A stretch of 64,000 nucleotides of DNA, taken from assembly GCF_019797865.1 (NCBI RefSeq), contig NZ_CP081869.1, positions 3,598,501 through 3,662,500 of the forward strand. The letters run 5' to 3'. The notes below the pieces were generated by a model that ran no database searches, was not told the DNA's origin, and was given only the letters and a program-made list of their open reading frames with translations. The translations under genes and the position numbers were made by a program. Shown piece after piece: positions 18,312 to 28,300 of this stretch; the stretch's first letter is position 1, and each line of letters begins with the position of its first letter. Origin of the DNA: Chenggangzhangella methanolivorans. Its GTDB lineage: Bacteria > Pseudomonadota > Alphaproteobacteria > Rhizobiales > Methylopilaceae.

Positions 18312-19676
18312 ATGACCCAGCGTATCGCCGTCATCGGCGCCGGCCCGAGCGGCCTCGCCGCGCTCCGCGCCTTCGAGTCCGCCAAGCAGAAGGGCGCCGA
18401 GGTTCCCGAGCTCGTCTGCTACGAGAAGCAGTCGAACTGGGGCGGTCTGTGGAACTACACATGGCGCACTGGTCTCGACGAGTTCGGCGAGCCGGTCCAT
18501 GGGAGCATGTACCGCTATCTCTGGTCGAACGGCCCGAAGGAGTGCCTCGAATTCGCCGATTACGGCTTCGAGGAGCACTTTGGCCGGCCGATCCCGAGCT
18601 ATCCGCCGCGCGCGGTGCTGCACGACTACATCGCCGGCCGCGTCGAGAAGTCCGGCGTGCGCAAATACTGCAAGTTCAGCCACGCCGTGAAAGGCGTGAC
18701 CTTCGACGCCGAGACGGAGAAGTTCACCGTCACGGTGAAGGATCTGGTCGGCGACCGGGTGTTCTCGGAAGAGTTCGACTACGTCGTGGTGGCCAACGGC
18801 CACTTCTCGACGCCGAACATCCCGTATTTCGAGGGCGTCGATAAGTTCCTGGGCCGCGTCATGCACGCCCATGACTTCCGCGTCGCGGACGAGTTCGCGG
18901 GCAAGCACGTGCTGATGATCGGTTCGAGCTATTCGGCCGAGGATATCGGCACCCAGTGCCACAAATACGGGGCGAAGCGCGTCACCTTCAGCTACCGCAC
19001 GCGGCCGATGGGCTTCGATTGGCCGGAAGGTTTCGAGGAGAAGCCGCTGCTGACCAAGGTCGTCGGCAACACCTGCTATTTCAAGGACGGCACCCATGTC
19101 GACGGCGTCGACGCCATCATCTTCTGCACCGGCTACCTGAACTATTACCCGTTCCTGGACGACGAGCTGCGCCTGAAGACCCGCAACCGGCTGTTCCCGC
19201 CGAACCTCTACAAGGGCATCTTCTACGAGGGCAATCCGAAGCTGCTCTACATCGGCGCGCAGGACCAGTTCTACACCTTCAACATGTTCGACGCGCAGGC
19301 CTGGTACGCCCGCGACGTCGTGCTCGGCCGCATCGCGCTTCCGTCTCCCGAAGAGATGCGCGCCGACTGGCAGAGCTGGATGTCGCGTGAAGAGGCGCTC
19401 GAAAACGCCGACCAGATGATCGACTACCAGACGGACTATGTCCGCGACCTGCTGGAGCCCACCGACTATCCGCGTCTCGACGTCGACATGTGCGCGCGGC
19501 TGTTCAAGGAGTGGGAACACCACAAGGCCGAGGGCATCCTCACCTACCGCAACCGCTCCTACCCTTCCACGCTCACCGGCACCGTCGCGCCGGTGCACCA
19601 CACGCCGTGGATGGATGCGCTCGACGACAGCCTCGAGGCGTTCCTGAACCAGCCCGCGAGCCAGGCGGCGGAGTAG
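18312..19676 (+). CDS. tmm: Trimethylamine monooxygenase (flavin-containing)
   Basis: Oxidises trimethylamine to trimethylamine N-oxide using NADPH, FAD and O2; many homologues also oxidise other methylated amines and indole. At 454 residues it has the length of bacterial Tmm. Motifs are the FAD Rossmann '[12 protein letters not shown]' near the N-terminus, the FMO signature '[11 protein letters not shown]' around residue 180, and the NADPH Rossmann '[12 protein letters not shown]' around residue 205. '[21 protein letters not shown]' is typical of Tmm. A strong ribosome binding site (AAGGAGG) lies 7 bases before ATG 18312. Its neighbours, dimethylamine demethylase and Tdm, support the assignment. 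Confidence 0.93.
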   Translation: MTQRIAVIGAGPSGLAALRAFESAKQKGAEVPELVCYEKQSNWGGLWNYTWRTGLDEFGEPVHGSMYRYLWSNGPKECLEFADYGFEEHFGRPIPSYPPRAVLHDYIAGRVEKSGVRKYCKFSHAVKGVTFDAETEKFTVTVKDLVGDRVFSEEFDYVVVANGHFSTPNIPYFEGVDKFLGRVMHAHDFRVADEFAGKHVLMIGSSYSAEDIGTQCHKYGAKRVTFSYRTRPMGFDWPEGFEEKPLLTKVVGNTCYFKDGTHVDGVDAIIFCTGYLNYYPFLDDELRLKTRNRLFPPNLYKGIFYEGNPKLLYIGAQDQFYTFNMFDAQAWYARDVVLGRIALPSPEEMRADWQSWMSREEALENADQMIDYQTDYVRDLLEPTDYPRLDVDMCARLFKEWEHHKAEGILTYRNRSYPSTLTGTVAPVHHTPWMDALDDSLEAFLNQPASQAAE

Positions 19677-19685
19677 CCTCAAGGG

Positions 19686-19803
19686 GCGTCATCCCGGACG
19701 AGGGCTGCAAGCCGTCGATCCGGGATCGCGTTCCGGAAGGGGCGCCCCATCCTGAAGACGACCCCGGATCGGCGCGGCTTCGCCGCTGGTCCGGGATGAC
19801 GAT
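19686..19803. repeat. Dispersed palindromic repeat, family B
   Basis: Begins cgtcatcccggacgagggc and ends with ggtccgggatgacg, with an inner gatccgggatcgcg and a short hairpin cgcggcttcgccgc. It has inverted ends and is unrelated in sequence to family A. It occupies nearly the whole gap between tmm and tdm. Similar 'cgtcatcccgga' elements are common between genes of Hyphomicrobiales. Confidence 0.8.
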
Positions 19804-19824
19804 GATCCATCGAGGACCAAGATC

Positions 19825-22083
19825 ATGGACGCCCGTTCAGACGCGACCTCGCCGCTGCGCACCGACACGCTGGTGGCGCGCGGGACCGAGCCCCTGCTGT
19901 TCGACCTCGCGGCCGGCGACCGGGTCCGGATCGTCGATCCGGAAGGCCGCCAGCCGGGCCTCCTGCTCGTCTCCGGCGAGATCGAGGCCGAAGGGCTGAC
20001 GCCGGCCGATGAGGCTGAAGCCGCCGCAGCCAGAGCCGCGCTCGCGGCGCGCGGGACGGACGTCTCGAAGCTCAAGGGTTTCCGCCTGTTCTCCGACGAC
20101 GCCGAGCCCGGCGCTTCGATCGCCCTCGAGGCCGCCTCGGCGGCCGTCTGCGCGCTGGTTCCGGCCGGCGCGCAGATGGCTCCGGACGAACAGACCCCGC
20201 CGACCGAGCTCCTGGTCGAGATCGAGTCCGCCGCGCCCGCCAAGGGCGTCGCCCCGGCGCCGCTCGCCGAGCCGAAACTCGACCTTCGCATCGACGCCGC
20301 GACGGCGTCCGCCTATCGCGTGAAGGCCGGCGACTACATCCAGATCATCGACGTCGACGGCCGCCAGTGCTCCGACTTCCTCGCTTTCGACGCCGCGGCG
20401 CTCGAGCGCGGCGACGAGACCGGCATCGACCCGACGGTCACCCGCACGCTGATGGCCACGGCCAATCCCGCGCCGGGCCTTCACTCGAAGTATTTCGACG
20501 CGCGGCTGACCCCGCTCGTCGAGATCGTGCGCGACACGGTCGGCCGCCACGACGCGTTCCTGCTGGCCTGCAACTCGAAATACTACGAGGACATGGGCTA
20601 TCCGGGCCACGACAACTGCACGGACAATTTCAACCGCGCGCTGAAGCCCTACGGGATCGCGCCGAAGGCCGGCTGGCCCGCGATCAATTTCTTCTACAAC
20701 ACCACCGTCAACGCCGACGACTCGATCAGCATGGACGAACCATGGTCGCGGCCCGGCGACTACGTGCTGCTGCGCGCGCTCACCGACCTTGTCTGCGCGT
20801 CCTCGTCCTGCACCGACGACATCGACCCCGCGAACGGCTGGGCCCCGACCGACATCCACGTCCGCGTCTATGACGCGTCAGAAACCTTCTCCCGAGGGAT
20901 AGCTCACCGCATGACCCCCGACGCCGCGCCCCGTCTCACGCGCGAGACCGGCTTCCACCCGCGCACGTCTGCGCTGACCCGAAAGTTCTCCGAATATCGC
21001 GGCTTCTGGCTCGCCGACTGCTACTCGGACAACGGCCCGATCGAGGAATACTGGGCCTGCCGCGAGCGCGCCGCGATCATGGATCTTTCGCCGCTGAGAA
21101 AATTCGAGGTGATCGGCCCTGACGCCGAGGCGCTGATGCAGCTCGCCGTCACGCGCAACATGAAGAAGCTCGCCATCAACCAGGTGGTCTACACCGCCAT
21201 GTGCTACGAGCACGGCGGCATGATCGACGACGGAACGGTGTTCCGCATCGGCCAGGACAATTTCCGCTGGATCTGCGGCGAGGATTACTGCGGCGTGCAT
21301 CTGCGCGAGCTCGCCGCCAAGCACAATCTCAAGGTCTGGGTGAAGACCGCGACCGACCAGCTCCACAATGTCGGCGTGCAGGGCCCCCGCTCGCGCGAGA
21401 TCCTCCACGCCATCACGGTGACGCCGCCCGCCGAGCCGACCGTCTCGGAGCTGAAGTGGTTCCGCTTCACGGTCGGGCGGCTCGCAGGCGTGCCCGTCGT
21501 GGTCTCGCGCACCGGCTACACCGGCGAGCTCGGCTACGAGGTGTTCTGCCATCCCTCCCGCGCGGTCGAGGTGTGGGACGCGATCATGGCGGCCGGCGAG
21601 CCGCACGGCATCAAGCCGCTCGGGCTTCTCGCGCTTGACATGGTGCGGATCGAGGCGGGGCTCGCCTTCGCGGGCTACGAATTCTGCGACCAGACCGACC
21701 CGTTCGAGGCCGGCATCGGCTTCGCGGTGCCGAAGGAGAAGGCCGACGCTTACGTCGGCTCCGAGGCGCTGGCGCGCCGGCGCGAGACGCCGTCGAAGAA
21801 GCTCGTGGGGCTGGAGATCGCCTCCAACGACGCGATCGGCCATGGCGACTGCGTCCATGTCGGCCGCGCGCAGATCGGCGTCGTGACGAGCGCGACGCGC
21901 TCGCCGATCCTCGGCAAGTCGATCGCGCTCGCGCGCCTCGACGTGACCTACGCCAACCTCGGCGAGCACGTCGAGATCGGCAAGCTCGACGGCCAGCAGA
22001 AGCGCATCAAGGCGACGGTCGTGGCCTTCCCGCATTACGATCCGACCAAGTCGCGGGTGCGGACCGAGGCCGATCCCGCCTGA
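19825..22083 (+). CDS. tdm: Trimethylamine N-oxide demethylase (DUF1989-GcvT fusion)
   Basis: Converts trimethylamine N-oxide to dimethylamine and formaldehyde without an electron acceptor; the C-terminal domain can pass formaldehyde to tetrahydrofolate. At 752 residues it has the two-domain Tdm layout: an N-terminal DUF1989 metal-binding half (about 1-350, with 'DVDGRQCSDFLAFD', 'ACNSKYYEDMGYPGHDNCTDNF' and 'CASSSCTDDIDPANGWAPTD') and a GcvT half (about 385-750, with 'DLSPLRKFEVIGPDAEALMQ', 'SRTGYTGELGYEVFCHPS'). The Cys residues in the first half fit the reported zinc site. Frame intact. Directly downstream of tmm, whose product is its substrate. Confidence 0.93.
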   Translation: MDARSDATSPLRTDTLVARGTEPLLFDLAAGDRVRIVDPEGRQPGLLLVSGEIEAEGLTPADEAEAAAARAALAARGTDVSKLKGFRLFSDDAEPGASIALEAASAAVCALVPAGAQMAPDEQTPPTELLVEIESAAPAKGVAPAPLAEPKLDLRIDAATASAYRVKAGDYIQIIDVDGRQCSDFLAFDAAALERGDETGIDPTVTRTLMATANPAPGLHSKYFDARLTPLVEIVRDTVGRHDAFLLACNSKYYEDMGYPGHDNCTDNFNRALKPYGIAPKAGWPAINFFYNTTVNADDSISMDEPWSRPGDYVLLRALTDLVCASSSCTDDIDPANGWAPTDIHVRVYDASETFSRGIAHRMTPDAAPRLTRETGFHPRTSALTRKFSEYRGFWLADCYSDNGPIEEYWACRERAAIMDLSPLRKFEVIGPDAEALMQLAVTRNMKKLAINQVVYTAMCYEHGGMIDDGTVFRIGQDNFRWICGEDYCGVHLRELAAKHNLKVWVKTATDQLHNVGVQGPRSREILHAITVTPPAEPTVSELKWFRFTVGRLAGVPVVVSRTGYTGELGYEVFCHPSRAVEVWDAIMAAGEPHGIKPLGLLALDMVRIEAGLAFAGYEFCDQTDPFEAGIGFAVPKEKADAYVGSEALARRRETPSKKLVGLEIASNDAIGHGDCVHVGRAQIGVVTSATRSPILGKSIALARLDVTYANLGEHVEIGKLDGQQKRIKATVVAFPHYDPTKSRVRTEADPA

Positions 22084-23437
22084 TCAGGCGGGCGCTCCGG
22101 CGATTTGCTCGCCGGCCCGCCACACCGACACGATCCGGCGCATGTTGGCGATGTCGGCCACGGGGTCGGCGTCCAGCGCCACGAGGTCGGCGGCCGCGTC
22201 GACCTTCAGGACGCCGCGGTCCTTCTGGCCGTAGACCGCCGCCGAGCCTTCGCTGGCGATGCGCAGCGCGTCGGCCGGCGTCAGCCCCGCCTCGACCATC
22301 AGCGCGAGCTCCCGGTGCTCGGCGAAGCCCGGAATGCGCATCGGCGTCGCGCCCGAATCCGTGCCCATTCCGATCGTGATCCCGGCGGCGTGGAGCTTCG
22401 CGAGGTTGCGCTTGTTCATCTCGACCGAGGGGCGGTTCTTCTCGCCCTTCTTGGCCTGCGTCTCGCGCCAGGCGGCGTCCGCCATCCTCTTGCGGAAGGC
22501 CTCCGGCGCCGCGGCCTTGAAGAACGGGTCGTCGGCGAGCTCCGGCCGGTCGACGTAGATGTATTCGGCCTCGTCGATCTGGATGGTCGGGATGTAGCGC
22601 ACGCCGCCCTGCTTCATCGCCGCGAGCATGGCGTCGTCGATCTCCTCGTCGCGCACGCCATGGCCGAGGACGTCGACGCCCGAATTGATGGCGAGCCGGG
22701 CGTGGGAGACGTCGTGCACATGCGCGACCGCCGGCAGGTTTCGGCGATGCGCGGCGTCCGCCGTCGCCTTGGCGATCTCGGGCGACATCACCGGCAGCTG
22801 CCCGTTCATGTCCTCGATCCAGAGCTTGATCTGGTCGACGCCGGCTTCGGCGAGCTGGTCGACGACGTCGCTCGCCTCGGCGGCGGTGCGCGGCCGCGCG
22901 ACCTGTTCGTCGCTGAGGTTCATGACCTTCGCGGGCGGCGCGCCGTCCGTGACGCCGACGCCCGGGCCCGCGCCATAGAGCGTCGCGCCCTTGAGCCGCC
23001 CCGCCTGGCTCTCGCGCCTGATCTCGTGGAACAGCGGCGGCGACATGCCGAGCGCCGACACCTGCGTCACGCCGAAGGCGGCGTAGAGCGCGAGCTGCTC
23101 CTCGACGCGGTCTCGGGTATAGAATCGGATGCCGGACTCGATCCCGACCACATGGCCGACATGCACATGCGCGCTGTTGAGCCCCGGGACGAGGAAGCGT
23201 CCCGCCATGTCGACGCGCCGCACGCCCTGCGGAAGGTCCGCCGGGCCGGCCCCGGCCGAGATCGCGCTGATGCGGCCATCCTTGATGAGCAGGCTCGAGG
23301 GCGCGCTCATGGCGGAGCCGGTGAAGAGGCGCGCGTTCAGGAGCGGTGCCGGCGCCGGGCGAGCCTTGCGCGAAAGCGGGGAGGGCGACCAGCGAAACCA
23401 GTCCGCCGACGGCGGCGCGTCGTGTCATCAACATCAT
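22084..23437 (-). CDS. Exported amidohydrolase-family protein (frameshifted in signal peptide)
   Basis: Metal-dependent hydrolase of the imidazolonepropionase-like amidohydrolase group: 'DGRISAISAG' beta-sandwich start, metal motif 'NSAHVHVGH' (HxH), 'LPAVAHVHDVSHARLA', and the late Asp motif 'GMGTDSGATP'. The signal peptide (MTRRAAVGGLVSLVALPAFAQ) sits in another frame; deleting one G near 23365 joins it as 'AFAQARPAPAPLLNARLFTG', so the whole gene runs from about 23437. ATG 23428 is an alternative start. Substrate unknown; exported members often act on small cyclic amides, prolyl dipeptides or lactones. Convergent with tdm, with stops 1 base apart. Confidence 0.75.
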
Positions 23438-23540
23438 GCAAATCCACGGCAATTTGGCGTTGGCCACGACATGGGCCAGGGTCGCCCTGGGGCAACCGCG
23501 CCCCACGGTTTATTGAGCGGACCCTCGCCGGCTCGCCGTC

Positions 23541-24508
23541 TCAGTCCTTGGGCAGCGCCGTCGCGCGGAGCTGGAAGCTCGGCAGCGGCTTGCCCTTCTT
23601 GTCCTTGTCGCTGAGCCAGGCGAGCTGGCCTTCGCTCACCCAGACCTTGTCGCCGACCACCGCGACGCCGGTCGGGCCGGCGAAGTCCTTCAAGGTCTCG
23701 ATCTTGGCTTCGTCGCCCGAAACGGTGACGCGGTCGAGCGCGCCGCCGCCCTCGACCATCAGGAAGCCGCCCGGGATCGCCCGCATGCCGTCGGGATGCT
23801 TCAGCGGCGCGACGTCTTGAGCTTGGTGATCGCGCCGGGCTTTCCGGCCTTCATGTCGATGCGGAACAGCTCGCCCGACATGTAGGTGTTGACGTAGAGC
23901 GCGCCGGACTCGTCGAACGCGATCCCGTCGAGGCCGCCCTTGAGCCGCTCGTCCTCGACGAAGACCTCGAAGGCCTTGGCGTCCGGCGCGAGCCGGAAGA
24001 TCTGCGGTCCGCGGGTGTTGGTGACGTAGAGGGTCCCGTCGTCGCCGAGCGCGAAGTCGTTCGCGACTGCGGCGTCCGCCGGTTTCGCGCTGAATTTCGG
24101 CGCGCCGCCGTCGAGATCGAAGCCCTTCACCCAGGCGCCCTCGACGTCGCCCGGTCCCTTGACGCCGATCGCCGAGATGTCGTTGGAGGCGACCCAGAGC
24201 GTTCTGGTCTTCTCGTCGATCAGCAGCCCGAAGGTCGAGCGCGTCCCGTGTTCGCCCGGCTTGAAGAACGGGACCGGCGTCGAGCCGGGCGCGATCTTCA
24301 GCACCCCGCCGTCGCGGAAGCTCGAGACGTAGAGCACGCCTTCAGCCGTCGCCGCGACGTTTTCGGGGAAGGCGTGGCTCTCGGGCAGAGGGATGACGTC
24401 GGTGGCGCTCGCCGGCGCGCTGAACGCAAGTCCGATCGTAAGCGCCATGCTCGCCGCCGCCGCGCCGCTGCGCGCGTTCCAGAAACAGCTCAACCGTCCG
24501 CCCTCCAT
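23541..24508 (-). CDS. Exported SMP-30/gluconolactonase-like beta-propeller protein (frameshifted)
   Basis: A signal peptide (about residues 1-35, 'MALTIGLAFSAPASA' then TDV) is followed by propeller repeats ('SHAFPENVAATAEGVLYVSSF', 'GDDGTLYVTNTRGPQIFRL', 'GLDGIAFDESGALYVNTYMSGELFRID'). The last blade continues in another frame from 23814; adding one G there gives 'KLKDVAPLKHPDGMRAIPGGFL', so it is probably one gene. SMP-30-like proteins include lactonases, but the metal-binding residues cannot be assigned confidently and the family contains many non-enzymatic propellers. It lies between the amidohydrolase and the ABC transporter genes, all on one strand; a shared unit is possible. Confidence 0.7.
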
Positions 24509-24586
24509 CGTTGTGTTTTGGAGGGCATATCGAGCGCAGCTTCGCGACGTCCATGGGCCGGGCTGCGAAACGCCGCGGCCGGCGCC

Positions 24587-25531
24587 TCATCGCTCGCCGC
24601 GGCGATAGGGCTGCATCAGCGCCTGGGGCACCTTCGCGCGCCGGGCGAAGACGACGAGAGCCGCGATCGACATCAGGTAGGGGATCATCAGGAAGAGCTG
24701 ATAGGGCGCGGCCTTGCCCGTGACGTGCTGGAGGCGGAGCTGGAAGGCGTCGAAGAAGGCGAACAGCAGCGCGCCTCCGAGCGCCCGCAGGGGCATCCAC
24801 GAGGCGAACACCACGAGCGCGATGCACACCCAGCCGCGGCCCTGGACCATCGTGGGGAAGAAGCTGTTGAAGGCCGCGGTCGTGAGAAACGCCCCGCCGA
24901 GCGCCATCAGCGCGCTGCCGAACGCCACCACGCCGATGCGCAGGCGGATGGGGTCGAGCCCCTGCGCTTCGGCCGCATGCGGGTTCTCGCCCACGAGCCG
25001 GATGGCGAGGCCAAGCGGCGTCTTCGCCAGCGCATAGGCGACGGCGAGCGTGAGGAGGATCGCGAGATAGGTGGGCGCGGTCTGCGAGAACAGCGCCTCG
25101 CCGAGCAGAGGGATGTCCGAGAGCAGCGGGATCTTGAGCGGCTGGAACGGCGTGATGGTGGGCGGGCTGCCCGAGACCGGGATCGCGAGGCGGTAGAGAT
25201 AGTAGCTGAGGCTCGATCCGAGCAGCGTGACGCCGAGCCCCGCGACATGCTGCGACAGCCCGAGCACGACGGTGAGCCCCCCATGCAGCAGCCCGAACAG
25301 CGCCCCGCAGGCGAGCGCCGCCGCGAGGCCGAACCACAGGTCGCCGGTCTTGAAGACGGTCAGCCACGCGATCATCGCGCCGAAGGTCATGATCCCCTCG
25401 ATGCCGAGGTTCAGGACGCCGGAGCGCTCGCACAAGAGCGCGCCCAGCACGCCGAACAGCAGCGGCGTCGCGATCCGCAGGACCGCCGCCCAGAGGCTCG
25501 CGCTCGCGAGGATGTCGAGGGTCTCGCTCAT
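24587..25531 (-). CDS. BMP-type (nucleoside) ABC transporter permease 2
   Basis: Integral membrane permease of the ribose/BMP-type ABC transporters (YufQ/NupQ-like). The start 'MSETLDILASASLWAAVLRIATPLLFGVLGALLCERSGVLNLGIEG' contains the characteristic 'ERSGVLNLGIEG' block, and about 8 to 10 spans follow, ending 'FARRAKVPQALMQPYRRGER'. ATG at 25531 overlaps the upstream permease stop by four bases. Together with the second permease, ATPase and BMP lipoprotein-like binding protein it forms an importer; the adjacent cytosine deaminase and rut genes suggest a nucleobase or nucleoside cargo. Confidence 0.88.
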   Translation of the reverse strand: MSETLDILASASLWAAVLRIATPLLFGVLGALLCERSGVLNLGIEGIMTFGAMIAWLTVFKTGDLWFGLAAALACGALFGLLHGGLTVVLGLSQHVAGLGVTLLGSSLSYYLYRLAIPVSGSPPTITPFQPLKIPLLSDIPLLGEALFSQTAPTYLAILLTLAVAYALAKTPLGLAIRLVGENPHAAEAQGLDPIRLRIGVVAFGSALMALGGAFLTTAAFNSFFPTMVQGRGWVCIALVVFASWMPLRALGGALLFAFFDAFQLRLQHVTGKAAPYQLFLMIPYLMSIAALVVFARRAKVPQALMQPYRRGER

Positions 25532-26586
25532 CGCCGGATCCGGTAGGTGACGAGCGTCAGGGCGACGAGGACGCAGAGCAGCGACAGCGCGACGGTCACG
25601 TCCGCGATGAAGCTCGGGACCTTCAGCGCCCGGCTCATGCCGTCGACGCCGACGAAGGTGGCGGCGACGAAGAGAGAGGCGGCCACGACCCCGATCGGAT
25701 TGAGCGCCGCCAGCATCGCGACCACGATCCCGGCATAGCCGAAGCCGGGCGAGAGGTCGGTGGTGACATAGCCCTTCACCCCCATCACCTCGATCGCGCC
25801 GGCGAGGCCCGCAAGGCCGCCCGAGAGGCACGCGACGCCGACCAGCACCTTCGGGATCGGCACCCCGGCGAAGGCGGCGGCGCGCGGGTTGAAGCCCGCG
25901 GCCTTGGCCTCGAGCCCGAAGGCCGTGCGTGACTGGATGATCCAGACCACGACGCTCATCGCGACCGCGACCAGAAGGCCGACATGGAGCCGCGTGCCCT
26001 GCCAGAGCTTCGGCAGCGCCGCCTCGGGCGAGACGCGCACCGATTGCGGCCAGCCGAAGGCCATGCGGTCGCGCAATGGCCCGTCGATCATCATCGAGAC
26101 GAAGAGCAGCACGACAAAGTTCAGCAGCAGCGTCACCACCACCTCGTCGACGCCGAAGCGCAGGCGCAAGGCCAGCGGCGCGAGGAGGAGCATGGCGCCG
26201 ACGGCCGCGCCGCAGATCATGAGGAACGGGATCAGCAGCGGCCCGGGCAGCAGCCCGCCGGCCGAGGCCGCGCCGCCGAGCGCGGCGGTGGCGAGCGCCG
26301 CGATGTAGAACTGCCCCTCCGCGCCGATGTTCCAGAGCCGGGCGCGGAACGCCACCGCGGCCGCAAGCCCCGTGAGGATGAGGGGGGTGGCCCGCGTCAG
26401 CGTCTCGGTGATGGCGAGGCGGGAGCCGAAGGCGCCGATCGCCATGCGCCGATAAGCCTCCGGCACGGACGCGCCCGCGAGCGCGATCAGCGCGCCTGAG
26501 ATCGCGAGCGCGACCATGACCGCGGCGAGCGGGGCGGCCACATAGAGGATCGGGGGAACGCTCGCGCGCCGTTCGAGACGCATCAC
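25528..26586 (-). CDS. BMP-type (nucleoside) ABC transporter permease 1
   Basis: A 352-residue YufP/NupP-like permease: an N-terminal span ('PILYVAAPLAAVMVALAISGALIALAG'), then 'ATPLILTGLAAAVAFRARLWNIGAEGQFYIAALAT', the block that distinguishes this permease type, and further spans to 'LCVLVALTLVTYRIRR'. Its start overlaps the ATPase stop (26583-26586) and its stop overlaps the next permease start, so the transporter is one tightly coupled translation unit. Frame intact. Substrate is inferred from neighbours only. Confidence 0.88.
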   Translation of the reverse strand: MMRLERRASVPPILYVAAPLAAVMVALAISGALIALAGASVPEAYRRMAIGAFGSRLAITETLTRATPLILTGLAAAVAFRARLWNIGAEGQFYIAALATAALGGAASAGGLLPGPLLIPFLMICGAAVGAMLLLAPLALRLRFGVDEVVVTLLLNFVVLLFVSMMIDGPLRDRMAFGWPQSVRVSPEAALPKLWQGTRLHVGLLVAVAMSVVVWIIQSRTAFGLEAKAAGFNPRAAAFAGVPIPKVLVGVACLSGGLAGLAGAIEVMGVKGYVTTDLSPGFGYAGIVVAMLAALNPIGVVAASLFVAATFVGVDGMSRALKVPSFIADVTVALSLLCVLVALTLVTYRIRR

Positions 26587-28082
26587 GCCGCCTCGTCCCA
26601 GACGCCGGCCATCATGCGCCCGAGCCGGCGGGCGTCGAGCTGTTCGACCGGGACCGGCGGCGACAGGCGGCCTTTGACCATGGCCTGCACGCGGTCGGCG
26701 AGGCCCAGCACCTCGTCGAGGTCTTCGGAGACCAGCAGCACGCCCATGCCGGAGGCGCGGGCTTTGAGAATCTCGGCGTGCACGCCCGCGACCGCGCCCT
26801 CGTCGAGCCCGCGCGTCGGCTGCGCGGCGATCAGGATTCTTGGGTCCGAGGCGAGGTTCCGGCCCAGAATCATCTTCTGCATGTTGCCGCCCGAGAGCAG
26901 ACGGGTGGGGGTCTCGGGCCCGCCGCCGCGCACGTCGAACCGCGTGATGACGTCCGTCGCAAAACCGCGGGCCTCCGCGCGCCGCACGAAACCGAGGCGG
27001 CGAAAGCGCGGCTCCTTCAACCGCTCCAGCACGGCGTTCTCCCAGAGGGTGAGCTCGCCCACCGCGCCTTGCGCGTGGCGGTCCTCCGGCACGCGGCCGA
27101 CGCCCGAGGCCACGAGCCCGCGGGGCGAGGCGGTCGCTTGCGTCTCGCCGAAATACGCGATCTCGCCCGAGGCGGGCGCCTCGCAGCCGCAGACCATCTC
27201 GACCAGCGACGACTGGCCGTTGCCCGACACGCCGATGATCCCGAGCACCTCGCCGGCGCGGAGCTCAAAGCTCGCAGCCTCGACGAGCGTCCGCCCGCCC
27301 TTCGCGAAACCGAGGTCGCGGCCGGCGAGCATTGGCGCGCCCGGCTCCTGCGCGGTCCGCGTCGGGCGGCTGACGCGGCGGCCGACCATCAGCTCGGCGA
27401 GTTCGTCGACGCTCGTCTCGGAGGTCCGGCGCTCGGCGATCTTTCGGCCGCCGCGCAGCACCGCGACGCGGTCCGCGCTGCGCATCACCTCATGCAGCTT
27501 GTGGGAGATGAAGATCAGCGACAGCCCCTCGGCCGCCATGGTTTTCAGCGCAGCGAACAGGCTCTCGGACTCCGCCGGCGTCAGCACCGCGGTCGGCTCG
27601 TCGAGGATCAGGATTTTTGCGTCGCGATAGAGGGGTTTGAGGATCTCGACCCGCTGGCGCTCGCCGACCGACAGCTCGGAGACCAGCCGGTCCGGATCGA
27701 CCGCGAGGCCGAAGCGACTTGAAAGTTCGGCGAGCTTTTTTCGCGCCGCAGAGCGGCGGGAGCGCCAACCCCAGAGCGGCTCGGTTCCCGCCACCACGTT
27801 CTCGATGACGGTGAGGTTGGGCGCGAGCGCGAAATGCTGGTGCACCATGCCGACGCCGGCCTCGATCGCGGCGCGCGGATGGCCGGGCGGCAGCTCCCTG
27901 CCGAAGACCGAGACGCTGCCCTCGTCGGCCGCGTAGTGGGAACAGGATGTTCATCGCGTGGTCTTTTCAGCGTGCAGGGCCAGCACCTCGCCGCGGGCGA
28001 GCTCGAGCGAGATCCCGTCATTGGCGAGAAGCGCGCCAAAGCGCTTGGTGATCCCTTCGAGGCGCAGGACCGGGTCGGTCAT
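26583..28082 (-). CDS. BMP-type ABC transporter ATPase, two domains (N-terminal break, P-loop lost)
   Basis: Tandem ATPase of the RbsA/NupO type. N-terminal domain: start 'MTDPVLRLEGITKRFGALLANDG' at 28082, signature 'LSVGERQRVEILK', Walker B 'ILILDEPTAVL'. C-terminal domain: degenerate P-loop 'GVSGNGQSSL', signature 'LSGGNMQKMILGR'. Between about 27940 and 27975 the frame breaks and the expected first P-loop (GENGAGKTT in relatives) is reduced to 'HAEKTT', with about 12 bases missing plus smaller losses. Since the N-terminal P-loop is the catalytic one in this family, the gene as written would not work. Clustered small indels suggest local sequence error, though real decay is possible. Confidence 0.8.
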
Positions 28083-28137
28083 CGTGAGACGCCGCCAGCA
28101 GCAACGTCTTCGGAAACAGCGCGTCGGATCGGCCGAC

Positions 28138-28261
28138 TGCGTGCTTCGAGACGCCCGCCGGTGGCGGGCTCCTCAGCATGAGGACCGTTTTGGGACGCCG
28201 GAACGCAAACCTCCCTCATGGCTCTAGGAGCCGTCCGCAGGACGGCGTCTCGAAGCACGCA
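28138..28261. repeat. Dispersed palindromic repeat, family A, copy 3
   Basis: Ends match copies 1 and 2 (tgcgtgcttcgagacg and cgtctcgaagcacgcag). The centre reads ctcctcagcatgagg, later cctcatggctctaggag, a decayed arm. It sits between the ATPase and the substrate-binding protein genes of the BMP transporter. Confidence 0.9.
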
Positions 28262-28300
28262 GTTCGTTTGAGCCAGGCGCCTTCATGTTGAAGCCAACCG

